Positions 8,702-16,780 are shown, counted from the first letter of the stretch. The stretch: 64,000 bases of DNA from Actinomycetaceae bacterium (GCA_030524055.1 JAUNHH010000005.1:72334-136333), one strand, 5' to 3'. The notes: generated from the sequence alone by a model not told the origin. Numbers and translations: made by a program.

Positions 8702-9301
8702 TCATTGCTGCCGTGCTTTGCCGTTCAATACGGCAAGCGCGGCGGTCACGACTGCCTCGTGCAACCAAGGGGCAGGTGGAGTATTGCTGAGGATTACTTG
8801 TCGCGCAGCTGCGTAGGGTAAGTCGATAAGTGCGAATCGCGCTAATCCTCTTGTTTTAGTCGTCGTGGTGCCGAAGTGACGTTCGGTGAATGCAAGTAAC
8901 GACTGCTTGACCTGATCGTTCAAGGTCAAGAGTTCTTCTCCGAGTTCGTCTGGCCATAGCGCGACGAGGTCTTCTCTCCGATACATAGTCAGTACCCGGG
9001 CCTCGTCATGATGTTCGGTGCTCCACTCCAACGTATGTGTGACCGCCTTTGTTGCCGCTTCAGTGGTGTTATCGAGGGCGAGAGCGTCGAGAAAACCAAC
9101 TTGAAACCGCTTTACAGTGCGAATCCACAACTGGGCCAAGATGAGGTCGCGGGAAGTGAAACGATGATAGATCGAGCCCGATGGCGCTCCCAGTCGTGCA
9201 GCGATAGCAACCACCGTCGCATGGTGCGCGCCGCCTTCACTGACTAGTGCTAGAGCTGCGTCGAGGATTGATTCATCTGTGTATTTTGCTGTCCTGCCCA
9301 T
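8702..9301 (-). CDS. TetR-family transcriptional repressor
   Basis: 199-aa TetR regulator. The N-terminal HTH is clear (ILDAALALVSEGGAHHATVVAIAARLGAPSGSIYHRF, split by the turn), followed by an all-helical ligand domain. It is the second gene of a two-gene operon: ATG 9301 follows the SRPBCC stop by two bases. The perfect palindrome at 9836-9869 upstream of the operon is its probable operator, so the pair should be autorepressed. Ligand unknown. Confidence 0.93.
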   Translation of the reverse strand: MGRTAKYTDESILDAALALVSEGGAHHATVVAIAARLGAPSGSIYHRFTSRDLILAQLWIRTVKRFQVGFLDALALDNTTEAATKAVTHTLEWSTEHHDEARVLTMYRREDLVALWPDELGEELLTLNDQVKQSLLAFTERHFGTTTTKTRGLARFALIDLPYAAARQVILSNTPPAPWLHEAVVTAALAVLNGKARQQ

Positions 9302-9303
9302 GT

Positions 9304-9822
9304 TTAGCCTCTCTTCCTATTTGCTGTCCTTCGTTTTCTCCGCTCGATTGTCAGCCCGCGTAGTAGACGCACCCACAAACTTCGCCGATATGGGCTTTTC
9401 GGCGGCGATCCAAGTTCGCGCGCTGCCTTGTCAAAGGCCTCTTCAAGTAGCGCATCGTGCATTGGGCGAAAGAAAAGCGGCCAGGTCAAGCGTGCCCATC
9501 CGTGAGGGCGTAGGAAAAGTTTATGTTGCAACTTCGCTGATGTGTCGGAGATGCGCGTTACCGTGAAGGCATGTTCACCGTCGAACCCGGATGGGCCAGT
9601 GAAGCGAAAGGTAACGCCACTGGTGGGGTCAATACTCTTAATCCAGTAACGGACTGGACCGTGTCCACCGTTTGTGCCCAGCACCAGCCCCTGGTCGAAA
9701 CGTATAGGTGGCCAGTGTTCGTATGGCCAGAGCCGATCATTTTCGCTGGCTAACGTTGCGACAAGTGCAGCAACCTCAGATGCAGGTGCTTCGTAGATGC
9801 GTTCATGGATATTGATGACCAT
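9304..9822 (-). CDS. SRPBCC-family (START-like) protein
   Basis: 172-aa protein of the SRPBCC ligand-binding superfamily: MVINIHERIYEAPASEVAALV start, GHGPVRYWIKSIDPTSGVTF sheet and PMHDALLEEAFDKAARELG C-terminal helix that caps the cavity. Such proteins bind lipids, polyketides or hydrophobic ligands. First gene of the operon with the TetR gene, start 13 bases from the operator palindrome. A basic tail (RKRRTANRKRG) is unusual for the family. Confidence 0.85.
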   Translation of the reverse strand: MVINIHERIYEAPASEVAALVATLASENDRLWPYEHWPPIRFDQGLVLGTNGGHGPVRYWIKSIDPTSGVTFRFTGPSGFDGEHAFTVTRISDTSAKLQHKLFLRPHGWARLTWPLFFRPMHDALLEEAFDKAARELGSPPKSPYRRSLWVRLLRGLTIERRKRRTANRKRG

Positions 9823-9835
9823 GTTGCCTCCCTTC

Positions 9836-9869
9836 CGATAATAATAGAGGAATCTCTCTATTATTATCG
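9836..9869. promoter_or_regulatory. TetR operator palindrome
   Basis: Perfect 14-bp inverted repeat CGATAATAATAGAG (9836-9849) and CTCTATTATTATCG (9856-9869), 6-bp spacer, immediately upstream of the SRPBCC/TetR operon. AT-rich against a GC-rich surround. Expected to be bound by the TetR protein encoded at 8702. Confidence 0.75.
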
Positions 9870-9901
9870 TGTGGGGTTAGTCTGTCCATGGGGAGGCGGA
9901 T

Positions 9902-10295
9902 ATGTCAGTGGCTGCGGGGCTTCCAGAACCTCGCGTTGAGAAGGACGTAGACCGACTACGGTTTACCATTTATGTTCCCTCGCACGCTCCTGAAGTGCTT
10001 GTGGGTGCGAATCTAGTAGGTGAGATTGCTGCCAAGTGAGCAAGTGGGTGGGTTGAGTGAGCAAGCTTTAGCGCTCCTTATCTTGGCCTCAGAGACTGTC
10101 CGTTCAAGAGGTGAGCTGCTCACGGGAATTGGTCTATCCGATGTCTGTGGCAACTATCGTCAACATCTTTTCCCATTAATCGAGGCAGGGTGCTTGGCGC
10201 GCACGATCCCTGACAAGCCACATAGCCAGAATCAGCGTTACCGAATCACAGAAGCGGGGAGCTTTCTTATTAACAAGAGAAAGGGTAGTGAGTAG
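9902..10295 (+). pseudogene. C-terminal remnant of an AlbA_2/ATP-binding protein, frameshifted
   Basis: First frame (from ATG 9902) reads AAGLPEPRVEKDVDRLRFTIYVPSH and stops at 10037. The continuation is in another frame from about 10020: EQVGGLSEQALALLILASE, ELLTGIGLSDVCGNYRQHL, PLIEAGCLARTIPDKPHSQ and QRYRITEAG. Together these form the tail and winged helix that end AlbA_2-domain (RecG-like, ATP-binding) proteins. The N-terminal domains are absent, so this is a truncated and frameshifted relic. Confidence 0.65.
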
Positions 10296-10421
10296 TCCTT
10301 AGCCTGGGGATGTCTGCTTTTATGGTGAAAGCAGGAGTTGCCTCAAAATGTCTGTTGCCCACGGAAGCACTTATACATCTCACCTCTCGCATCGTGTCTC
10401 GCGCTCAAATGCGCTCCAACC

Positions 10422-10438
10422 GCTAGCAGAGTGCTAGC
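10422..10438. promoter_or_regulatory. VapBC operator palindrome
   Basis: Inverted repeat GCTAGCA (10422-10428) and TGCTAGC (10432-10438) with a 3-bp spacer, nine bases before vapB ATG 10448. Position and symmetry fit the autoregulatory site bound by VapBC complexes. Confidence 0.6.
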
Positions 10439-10447
10439 ATTGCATGT

Positions 10448-10675
10448 ATGGCAACGCTCTACATTCGTGAGGTTCCCGATTCGGTGGCCGAGACTTTGAA
10501 GGCCCGCGCTGCAGCGCAGGGACAATCGTTGTCCGCGTATGTGAACGCCCAACTCTGTCGCCTGGCCTCGCGCCCGACTAATGCTGAGATTGCTGATCGT
10601 CTTCGCGCCCGCGACCGGTCGGACGGCGTTACTGCCCAACGCATCCTCAACGAGTTGGAGTCGTCTCGCCGATGA
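10448..10675 (+). CDS. vapB: FitA/VapB-type ribbon-helix-helix antitoxin
   Basis: 75-aa antitoxin. N-terminal ribbon-helix-helix (MATLYIREVPDSVAETLKARAAAQG, split) of the FitA/Arc type, then an extended tail with RLRARDRSDG that would wrap the toxin active site. Its stop overlaps the toxin start (ATGA at 10672-10675), so translation is coupled. The palindrome just upstream supports autorepression. Symbol is by family, not orthology. Confidence 0.9.
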   Translation: MATLYIREVPDSVAETLKARAAAQGQSLSAYVNAQLCRLASRPTNAEIADRLRARDRSDGVTAQRILNELESSRR

Positions 10676-11064
10676 TCGTCCTCGACGCTTCCGCCATGGT
10701 CGAGGCACTGGTTGGACCATACCCTGCTCCAGAGCTCATCGATGCGCTCAGTGGAGAGATTCATGCGCCGCATCTGTTGGACGTAGAGGTCATGTCGGTC
10801 CTCCGCGGTCTTGAGCTCGGCCGAGTCCTCACGCAGGACAGGTCAGAGCAAGCGCTGGACGACTACTGGTCATTCACCATCGAACGTCACGATCTTGAGC
10901 CCCTGAGAAGCCGTGTCTGGCAACTCAGGCACCAGTTCACCAGTTACGACGCCACCTACCTCGCTCTGGCTGAGGCGCTGGACGTGCCCCTCGTCACCTG
11001 CGACAGGAAGCTCGCCACCTCCGGGCACCGAGCCGAAGTCCTTCTGCTGTCCAGAACACCCTGA
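10672..11064 (+). CDS. vapC: VapC-type PIN-domain ribonuclease toxin
   Basis: 130-aa PIN-domain toxin, expected to cleave RNA with Mg or Mn ions. The acidic quartet is complete: D5 (VLDASA), E39 (LDVEVMSVL), D93 (SYDATYLALAE) and D111 (TCDRKLA). Usual family length. Start codon overlaps the vapB stop. The module looks intact, unlike the other toxin-antitoxin remnants in 6.8-7.8 kb. Confidence 0.93.
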   Translation: MIVLDASAMVEALVGPYPAPELIDALSGEIHAPHLLDVEVMSVLRGLELGRVLTQDRSEQALDDYWSFTIERHDLEPLRSRVWQLRHQFTSYDATYLALAEALDVPLVTCDRKLATSGHRAEVLLLSRTP

Positions 11065-11292
11065 ACCGCTGCGGATTAGTTCGTGTGGGCCGTGGCTGCT
11101 GGCGCAGGGAACCGGCCCAGGGAGCATGGGAAAATGTGCCAAGCCAAGCCATCAATCTTTAGCCCTTCGCGTTTCTGTGACTGTATTTCCATGTCTAAAA
11201 CCGGCAGCGACCTCACATGACGTGCACCCGTCGGACCTGCCTAAACATCACCTCTTGTGCTTGAGCGCGCTCGAGGCGCTAGCGTCACAAAC

Positions 11293-11751
11293 GTGAACCG
11301 AGACTTGAAACATGCCCTGCGCCTCGCCCTCGACCCACCTGGTGGAGTCTCAGTCGAAGCGTTGGAAGGCCTCGTCCTCGACGATCCAACAACCTGGTGG
11401 GATATTGCCAAAACCGCTGACCACCTGAAGATTAGCATTCACACCCTGCGTTACTACGAGCGGATCGGCATGGTGACTGTTTCCAGGGACTCAGCAGGAC
11501 GTCGCCGTTACGACTCCCCTGCAATCCGGCGGCTGGTGTTCATCACCCGTATGCGCACCGCGGGAATGCCGATCTCTGACCTGCGGGCTTACTTGGCCCT
11601 CGTTGACGCCGGCCCCGAGACCATCCCCCAGCGTTTGGATCTCATGCTTGAACATCGTGACACTTTGCGTCGCCAGATTGCTCAACTCCAACTCGCGCTT
11701 GCCGCCACCGAATACAAGATCGCTACCTATCAGGAAGGCCCCACGCCATGA
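11293..11751 (+). CDS. MerR-family regulator coupled to aldo/keto reductase
   Basis: 152-aa MerR regulator with the same 40-residue N-terminal extension as its paralogue at 8145. Here the DNA-binding motif is intact (HTLRYYERIGMV). C-terminal coil RDTLRRQIAQLQLAL. No Cys cluster, so it probably senses an organic ligand rather than a metal. GTG 11293 is chosen because it aligns with ATG of the paralogue. It overlaps the reductase start by ATGA and should control that gene. Confidence 0.88.
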   Translation: MNRDLKHALRLALDPPGGVSVEALEGLVLDDPTTWWDIAKTADHLKISIHTLRYYERIGMVTVSRDSAGRRRYDSPAIRRLVFITRMRTAGMPISDLRAYLALVDAGPETIPQRLDLMLEHRDTLRRQIAQLQLALAATEYKIATYQEGPTP

Positions 11752-12767
11752 CAACCCTCGGCACCCTCACCACATCCCCAATTGGCTTCGGCTGTATGGC
11801 CCTGAGCCACATTTATGGCGGCACCACTGACGACCAGGCGCGCCGCACCCTCAACGAATCCATTGACGCAGGTATTACCCTGCTCGATACCGCCGATGTC
11901 TATGGCGCTCCGCGTAGTGGTAATACCGGTCCAGCGGGGACAAATGAGGAAATGCTCGCGCCACTGCTTGCCCGCCGCCGTTCAGACGTGCAACTCGCAA
12001 CGAAATTTGGCATTACGGGTATTACCCTTGGCGAAGCTCATCGTGGCCAAAAATCCACCGATGGTCGGCCCGAGTACGTGCTCCAGGCTTGTGATGCTTC
12101 GCTGCGGCGGCTCGGCGTTGACACCATCGACCTGTACTACCTCCACCGAGTTGACCCAGAAGTGCCCATTGAAGAAACTGTAGGCGCCATGGCCACATTG
12201 GTGGAACAAGGCAAGGTCCGTCACCTTGGCCTGTCCGAAGTAACTGCTGACGAATTGCGCCGAGCTCATGCAGTAGCCCCCATTACGGCTGTCCAGTCAG
12301 AATGGAATCTCTGGTCGCGTGATGTCGAGAAATTCGTTGTCCCGACCTGCGCTGAACTTGGGGTTGGTTTCGTGCCCTATAGCCCGTTGGGCCGGGGGTT
12401 CCTCACTGGCACACTCACCCGGCAGCAGATTGCTACCGACTTCCGCGGGCGCACCGAACGCATGGGTGCTGGTTGGGATGCCAATCAGCAGGTAGTGGCA
12501 ACCGTTGCCGCAGTCGCCGAGCAAGTTGGTGTTTCCAATGCCCAGGTGGCACTGGCCTGGCTGCTGCAGAAAGCCAAGCAGCTTGGCGTTGCCTGCGTTC
12601 CGATTCCTGGATCGCGTAAATCCTCCCGGATGATCGAAAACCTTGGTGCGAATAACGTTGAACTCACGTCAAAGCAGATGGACCTGTTGGATCAGATTGC
12701 TGACCAGGTGCAGGGTGGGCGGAATATTTCCGACGACCCGCGGTGGATTAGTTCCGGACGAGAGTAG
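11748..12767 (+). CDS. Aldo/keto reductase
   Basis: NAD(P)H-dependent oxidoreductase of the AKR superfamily, 339 aa. The catalytic tetrad is present: D47 (LLDTAD), Y52 (VYG), K86 (ATKFG) and H133 (YYLHRVD). The C-terminal cofactor loop VPIPGSRKSSRMIENLGA is also clear. It is close to the YajO/AKR13 group that reduces aldehydes and ketoaldehydes. It is cotranscribed with the MerR gene and probably induced by its substrate class. True substrate unknown. Confidence 0.95.
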   Translation: MTTLGTLTTSPIGFGCMALSHIYGGTTDDQARRTLNESIDAGITLLDTADVYGAPRSGNTGPAGTNEEMLAPLLARRRSDVQLATKFGITGITLGEAHRGQKSTDGRPEYVLQACDASLRRLGVDTIDLYYLHRVDPEVPIEETVGAMATLVEQGKVRHLGLSEVTADELRRAHAVAPITAVQSEWNLWSRDVEKFVVPTCAELGVGFVPYSPLGRGFLTGTLTRQQIATDFRGRTERMGAGWDANQQVVATVAAVAEQVGVSNAQVALAWLLQKAKQLGVACVPIPGSRKSSRMIENLGANNVELTSKQMDLLDQIADQVQGGRNISDDPRWISSGRE

Positions 12768-12843
12768 CGAGAACGATCCGAACAGCGAGATCAGCGGGGT
12801 GACCAAGGTGGAGCGCTCGCGAGGGGTGCCACGAGGAAAAGTC

Positions 12844-12856
12844 ACGAGGGCGGCGC
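12844..12856 (+). repeat. GAGGGCGG repeat copy (variant)
   Basis: ACGAGGGCGGCGC in the gap between the aldo/keto reductase and the convergent zinc-ribbon gene; same variant as the copy at 22914-22926. Confidence 0.6.
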
Positions 12857-12870
12857 GAGGAAAACTCGCA

Positions 12871-12902
12871 AGGTCTGCCACGCCGCTGACCGTGGCAGAC
12901 CT
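12871..12902. terminator. Bidirectional hairpin between convergent genes
   Basis: Perfect 12-bp arms AGGTCTGCCACG (12871-12882) and CGTGGCAGACCT (12891-12902), 8-base loop. Lies between the reductase end and the minus-strand gene, whose stop codon overlaps the right arm. No U tract, so efficiency is uncertain. Confidence 0.6.
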
Positions 12903-13353
12903 ACACCCGGCTCATCACCTGACGGACCGGGTGGCCGAGCGCCTCAGCCAACACTTCCAGTTCATCTTCCGTCAGCCACGACCGGGCTGGGTTCGCCACG
13001 TCAAGCACAAAGCACGCGAAGCCCGCGGGCCAGTCGTACTCCACGTCATTCAGGCTTGCGCTCTCGCCGCAGCAGGGCATGGCCACAGCAAGATCAGTAA
13101 AGCCGCCCTCGTATGCCTCATCCATAACGTCACCCCACCAGCCAAGATCGAGCGCTTCCCCGCAGCGCGGACACCGAAGAGACTCAAAGTTACTTCCCTG
13201 GTGGATAAACCTGGGTTGCGACGTCCGTTCAGCAGAAATCCTTTCCGCGTCAGGGCTTAACTCCGCCAGCACGGCAATCGCCCGATCAGCCGCGGCAGCG
13301 GAAGGAACCCACAAGGGCTCTGTCGGGATGATATGGAGGAAAGTGTCGCTCAC
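12901..13353 (-). CDS. Hypothetical protein with zinc-ribbon-like cysteines
   Basis: 150 aa, soluble. Cys pairs CPRCGE and PCCGE could bind zinc. The rest (LGWWGDVMDEAYEGGFTDLAV and TEDELEVLAEALGHPVRQV) resembles small actinobacterial proteins of unknown role that measure or bind nothing yet known. Monocistronic between a hairpin and a GAGGGCGGGG repeat. Not recognised further. Confidence 0.7.
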   Translation of the reverse strand: MSDTFLHIIPTEPLWVPSAAAADRAIAVLAELSPDAERISAERTSQPRFIHQGSNFESLRCPRCGEALDLGWWGDVMDEAYEGGFTDLAVAMPCCGESASLNDVEYDWPAGFACFVLDVANPARSWLTEDELEVLAEALGHPVRQVMSRV

Positions 13354-13372
13354 CTAGCCATTATGCGCTGCC

Positions 13373-13385
13373 GCCCCGCCCTCGT
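13373..13385 (-). repeat. GAGGGCGGGG repeat copy
   Basis: GCCCCGCCCTCGT, in the 32-base gap between the stop of the SUMF1-fold gene (13386) and the start of the next minus-strand gene. Confidence 0.7.
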
Positions 13386-14153
13386 TTATGTGCCTAGCGG
13401 TGTCCACCCCAAGGGAAGCAGCCCGCCAATACTTGCACGATCTCGATCGGCTGCGAGCGACCAGCCTTGACCAGCATCGGCCCCGGCCTCGCCCGCAATT
13501 CCCTGCGCGACACGAAAACCGACGTCATCGAGCATTGCTCCTGGCATACTTCCACGCCGCACCGAGGCGCGAACACTCCAGTGCTTATCCGCCCACCCTC
13601 CACCGCGTAATACGCGATAGTTGCCGTAGCGGGCCGGGTCAGAGTAGTCCCAACACCACTCCCACACATTGCCCAACATGTCGAATAGACCGAAGGCGTT
13701 GGGCATTTTCTGGCCGACGCTTTGCGGACCCGCAATGGCGTCGCTGTCGCCCCATGCAATGTCAGGAAGCGGGCCATAGTGTGGGCCTGTCGATCCCGCG
13801 CGGCACGCCCATTCCCACTCGGCTTCCGTAGGTAATCGGAAACCGTCAGCGCTCACATTCCAGGAAACGTCAGTTCCGTTGATCTCATACGCCGAAGCAA
13901 CCCCAGCCATGCTAGACAGTCGGTTACACCAGGTCACGGCCTCCAACCACGAGATGGAGTGCGCGGGGGCAGTGTCATCCTCACCATCGGGTACCGGTTC
14001 GCCGATGACATGCGAGTATAGAGCCCACGTTACCGGAGTTGCGGCAATGTGGAAAGACCGCAGTTCCGCCGTCCGCGAGCTCTTCGTTCGCGCATCGCGC
14101 AGCACGATCGACCCCGCTGGCACGCGGACCATTGTCGGGTTGAGTTGTGGCAT
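13386..14153 (-). CDS. SUMF1/formylglycine-generating-enzyme-fold protein lacking catalytic cysteines
   Basis: 255 aa with the full FGE-sulfatase fold signature: MVRVPAGSIVLRD, HIAATPVTWALYS, WLEAVTWCNRLS, GFRLPTEAEWEWACRAG, GLFDMLGNVWEWCWD and VLRGGGW ... DVGFRVA. In true FGEs the stretch before the final GFR carries catalytic Cys residues; here it reads SVRASVRRGSMPGAMLDDVGFR with none. It is therefore unlikely to oxidise sulfatase cysteines. About 30 extra residues follow the domain. No sulfatase gene is present in the window. Role unknown. Confidence 0.88.
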   Translation of the reverse strand: MPQLNPTMVRVPAGSIVLRDARTKSSRTAELRSFHIAATPVTWALYSHVIGEPVPDGEDDTAPAHSISWLEAVTWCNRLSSMAGVASAYEINGTDVSWNVSADGFRLPTEAEWEWACRAGSTGPHYGPLPDIAWGDSDAIAGPQSVGQKMPNAFGLFDMLGNVWEWCWDYSDPARYGNYRVLRGGGWADKHWSVRASVRRGSMPGAMLDDVGFRVAQGIAGEAGADAGQGWSLAADRDRASIGGLLPLGWTPLGT

Positions 14154-14170
14154 TCCCTCAGGGTAGTTCT

Positions 14171-14183
14171 ACGAGGGCGGGGC
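14171..14183 (+). repeat. GAGGGCGGGG repeat copy
   Basis: Exact ACGAGGGCGGGGC just upstream of the SUMF1-fold gene start and downstream of the YdcF-like gene. Confidence 0.75.
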
Positions 14184-14251
14184 GTCCTGCCAAGCAACAG
14201 TGCAAGTGAAATCGCGTTTTAGGCCGTTCCCACGGCGAACTTGTCGATCGA

Positions 14252-14872
14252 CTATCTGTCGCGGAGTGCCTGGAACGCGCCGTATATCTTGACGCCCACC
14301 TCATAAGAGAAATGGAAGAGCTTCAGGAAGGGCTCTTCCCCGAAACGGTGATACTTAGCGCCCACCAGTCGTGCAGCGAGGTCGGGGCGCTGGCAGATGA
14401 GATAAGTGCGTGCCCTGAGAGCATGCGGCGCCACTGAGATCAACATAATGTGTTGTGCATCCTCAACATTGGGTGCTGCGGCCAGCAGATTCTCCCAGGT
14501 GGTCAACGACCCCTCGTCTAGAAGTACGTCACAGGCTAAACCTTGGGCTCGGGCGGCATCCGCCATCTGGCGAGCTTCGCTCAGCCCGCCTGCAGCTATT
14601 CGCTGGCCGCGCACAGTGTCCACTGAACCGCCACAGAACACTGCTTTAGCGGGCGCAGAACGCAGCAAGATCCGTATACGAAAAGCCTGCGAACTACTCA
14701 AAGATCCATCAGGATTTGCAGGGCAGCCAAGCACGATGGCTGTCGCTCCAGGACGGTGGGGTGGGAAACGGCGGGCAGCCCACCAGGAAGCTGCTTCGGC
14801 CACGGCGAACAACAAAAGCGCGCTCGCGGCACCGTGTATGGCCGTGCGGGCAAGCCCGTTCTTGGTGATCAT
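14252..14872 (-). CDS. YdcF/ElyC-like DUF218 protein
   Basis: 206 aa. One N-terminal membrane segment (IHGAASALLLFAVAEAASWWAA) followed by a DUF218 domain: ATAIVLGCPANPDGSLSSSQ, VFCGGSVDT, VLLDEGSLTTWENL and MLISVAPHALRARTYL. E. coli members (YdcF, SanA, ElyC) act at the envelope. ATG 14872 is chosen because it overlaps the preceding stop (ATGA) in a three-gene minus-strand operon; the longer GTG or ATG start would run back into that gene. Confidence 0.85.
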   Translation of the reverse strand: MITKNGLARTAIHGAASALLLFAVAEAASWWAARRFPPHRPGATAIVLGCPANPDGSLSSSQAFRIRILLRSAPAKAVFCGGSVDTVRGQRIAAGGLSEARQMADAARAQGLACDVLLDEGSLTTWENLLAAAPNVEDAQHIMLISVAPHALRARTYLICQRPDLAARLVGAKYHRFGEEPFLKLFHFSYEVGVKIYGAFQALRDR

Positions 14873-15054
14873 GCACCTAGCGTACGCAGACGCATGGCCC
14901 ACTTCAGGTAACGCTGTTTGACTGCTTCCAATTCTTCGGCGCGCACTCCATAACGCTCAACATCCACAAGAGTCACCCGCCGTACAGCCTCTACCTGATG
15001 GACAAACATGGCCACTTCAAATCCCACGTCACGTACTGCGGCTGCACTCAACAA
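14869..15054 (-). CDS. Small hypothetical protein, possibly frameshifted from the upstream gene
   Basis: 61-residue frame (LLSAAAVRDVGFEVAMFVHQVEAV ... YLKWAMRLRTLGA). It ends in an ATGA overlap with the YdcF-like start, which argues that it is translated. It lacks a good start: upstream of TTG 15054 the frame stays open (RFTDDE) into the preceding gene, one frame away. Either it starts inside that gene or the two are a single gene broken by one indel. No known domain. Confidence 0.45.
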   Translation of the reverse strand: MLSAAAVRDVGFEVAMFVHQVEAVRRVTLVDVERYGVRAEELEAVKQRYLKWAMRLRTLGA

Positions 15055-15061
15055 CTCGTCA

Positions 15062-15451
15062 TCAGTGAATCTGCCTGACCTGCGATCGCGTCTCCGCGCG
15101 CAATTCTGAGAAGCGTCGTTCCCACAGGTCGCGCACGCGCGGGTCCATATTCAGGATTGGCCACATGTCCAGAAGTCGATCCCGATTGATTAAACGACAC
15201 TGCTCTTCTGCTGTCCCTTCGGCGAGCAGTGCTTGGTAGGCCATGCGACGCCAGCCTAGGTTTGAGACATCCACACCGAGTCGGTCGGCTTGCCACCGGA
15301 CAGAGTGTGGAAGGTCAATCAGCCCGTCATAGGGGCCGCACAAGTCGTCAAGCGAGACTGGTGCGTCATAGGGTTTGAGGTCTCGAAAGCGGATGCGAGG
15401 AGTTACTGTCTCAGCCATGTGGGGCTGACCAGTGGTGGTTTTTGTCGTCAC
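15062..15451 (-). CDS. Hypothetical protein, small actinobacterial family
   Basis: 129 aa: FRDLKPYDAPVSLDDLCGPYDG, RMAYQALLAEGTAEEQCRLINRDRLLDMWPILN and RVRDLWERRF. The layout (a short beta part, then a helical part ending LWPxLxLPxxVRxxWExxF-like) is one I associate with small proteins encoded beside nucleotidyltransferase-type toxins, but no such toxin is adjacent here. ATG 15418 (MAETVTP) is an alternative start. First gene of a minus-strand operon. Confidence 0.6.
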   Translation of the reverse strand: MTTKTTTGQPHMAETVTPRIRFRDLKPYDAPVSLDDLCGPYDGLIDLPHSVRWQADRLGVDVSNLGWRRMAYQALLAEGTAEEQCRLINRDRLLDMWPILNMDPRVRDLWERRFSELRAETRSQVRQIH

Positions 15452-15546
15452 GGCAAGTTCACCTCCCCTTAGTCTTCAGCCAGCCTAGTTGAGGAGTTGG
15501 CGATCATCTACTGTAGGGGACTTCGCGTGACACTAAACGGTCAGAA

Positions 15547-15584
15547 GGCGACAAAAAACGCCAACTTTGGGCGAAAATGTCGCC
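15547..15584. other. Hairpin in promoter region
   Basis: Arms GGCGACA (15547-15553) and TGTCGCC (15578-15584) with an inner CGCC/GGCG pair. Lies between the start of the 15451 operon and the end of the serine hydrolase gene; may end the hydrolase transcript. Confidence 0.35.
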
Positions 15585-15663
15585 CTGTGATTGTTTGGCG
15601 TTGAGCCCACTGGCAGCGTGCGGTGGAAACCCCCTGGCAAAGGCGTTGGGTCGAAACAGTCAC

Positions 15664-16644
15664 CTACCGTTGATCACAACTTCCAAAAGCCCGCGCCAAG
15701 ATAGGGTAGGGGTGGTAGCGCAATTGATTTGTCGTCCCAGTAATAATCGCGTCTTTTTGTGGGCAGTAGTAGGCAAAACTCCCGGTAAAACCGCTATGGC
15801 CACGCATTTCCCGCACACCGCCAAAGAAGGGTGAGACCAGCGGGGAAATGGTCAATTGCATCATTCCGCTCCCGTAACGTAGTGGCCGCATTTGAATCGG
15901 CCGAAAAACTGGCTGGGCAATATGCACCAACGCAAATAGCTCCTCACGAAAGAATGCCTGGACAAAACGCATGACCTCAGAGTTCGGGGCAATAATGCCG
16001 CCCTGATATAACTGGCTCGATAAATACCGTGGACAGCGCACAATATTCTTCCCGTTATAGAAGGGAACTATACTCTCGTCCTCGCGGGCCCAATGGGTAT
16101 GCTCTAAACCAAGCGGCGCACAAATATGCTCATTGAGTAGCTGTTCCGCAGTTTTACCGGTGACCGTTTCAGCGATTTTGCCCAGCAGTAGAGCGTTGAT
16201 ATCGGCATAATGGGCTTGTTCTCCAGGCTGCGCCAGTGCAGGCATCCTGGCCACAATATCGAGCGCCTCGGTAAAATTCACCCGACGATCACGCTGCATG
16301 AGTTCATTCATGAGAATGGTGCCATTGGGCTGGCGGTCCAATTCATGATTTGCCCATCCGGAGGTTTGGTCAACCAAGTGGCGAATTGTTACCTGAGGGG
16401 CATTGGGTAGCCGCCGGGTAATGGTGGCTGGCAGGATTTCAGGCAAGGTGGTCTGTGTGCGTAAACGGCCCGCGTCAATCAGCTGAAAGATCAGCGTATA
16501 AGTGTAGAGTTTGGAGATACTGGCAACCGCGAATGGGGTTTCGTCCGACATATTTCCTTTTGACTCATTAATGCGGGTTTCATTGCCTTGGCACAGCATT
16601 AAAGTGCCGTTGTGAATCGCTTTACTTCTGAGAAAGTCGGCCAT
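15664..16644 (-). CDS. Serine hydrolase, class C beta-lactamase/DD-peptidase-like
   Basis: 326 aa of the Beta-lactamase (PF00144-type) family. Catalytic motifs: SISK (S42, K45), YAD-N (YADINALLLGKI) and HSG (HSGFTGS). It has no signal peptide, so unlike secreted penicillin-binding enzymes it should act in the cytoplasm, for example as an esterase or amidase. Monocistronic and divergent from the ArsR/CDF operon. Beta-lactam resistance should not be assumed. Confidence 0.88.
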   Translation of the reverse strand: MADFLRSKAIHNGTLMLCQGNETRINESKGNMSDETPFAVASISKLYTYTLIFQLIDAGRLRTQTTLPEILPATITRRLPNAPQVTIRHLVDQTSGWANHELDRQPNGTILMNELMQRDRRVNFTEALDIVARMPALAQPGEQAHYADINALLLGKIAETVTGKTAEQLLNEHICAPLGLEHTHWAREDESIVPFYNGKNIVRCPRYLSSQLYQGGIIAPNSEVMRFVQAFFREELFALVHIAQPVFRPIQMRPLRYGSGMMQLTISPLVSPFFGGVREMRGHSGFTGSFAYYCPQKDAIITGTTNQLRYHPYPILARAFGSCDQR

Positions 16645-16780
16645 GTTTCCCCCTTGTTTCTTGACTTATTTATACCGTGAACCCCGAATTCTTGCCACTG
16701 CAATCACGCTCCTAAATGCTGAGGTTGCACATTCCTTCTTTTCCTTCTCCTCCTCTCGACAGGATCGCTCAGCAGCGCTA

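Noticed and set aside
4-11071. Shared 13-mer CCCTGAACCGCTG at 4-16 and 11059-11071 as flanking direct repeats of an element
   Set aside because: Matches of this length are expected by chance in 64 kb and the flanks do not extend the match.
15664-16644. Beta-lactamase conferring resistance
   Set aside because: The family motifs are present, but there is no signal peptide and the family is mostly esterases and peptidases.
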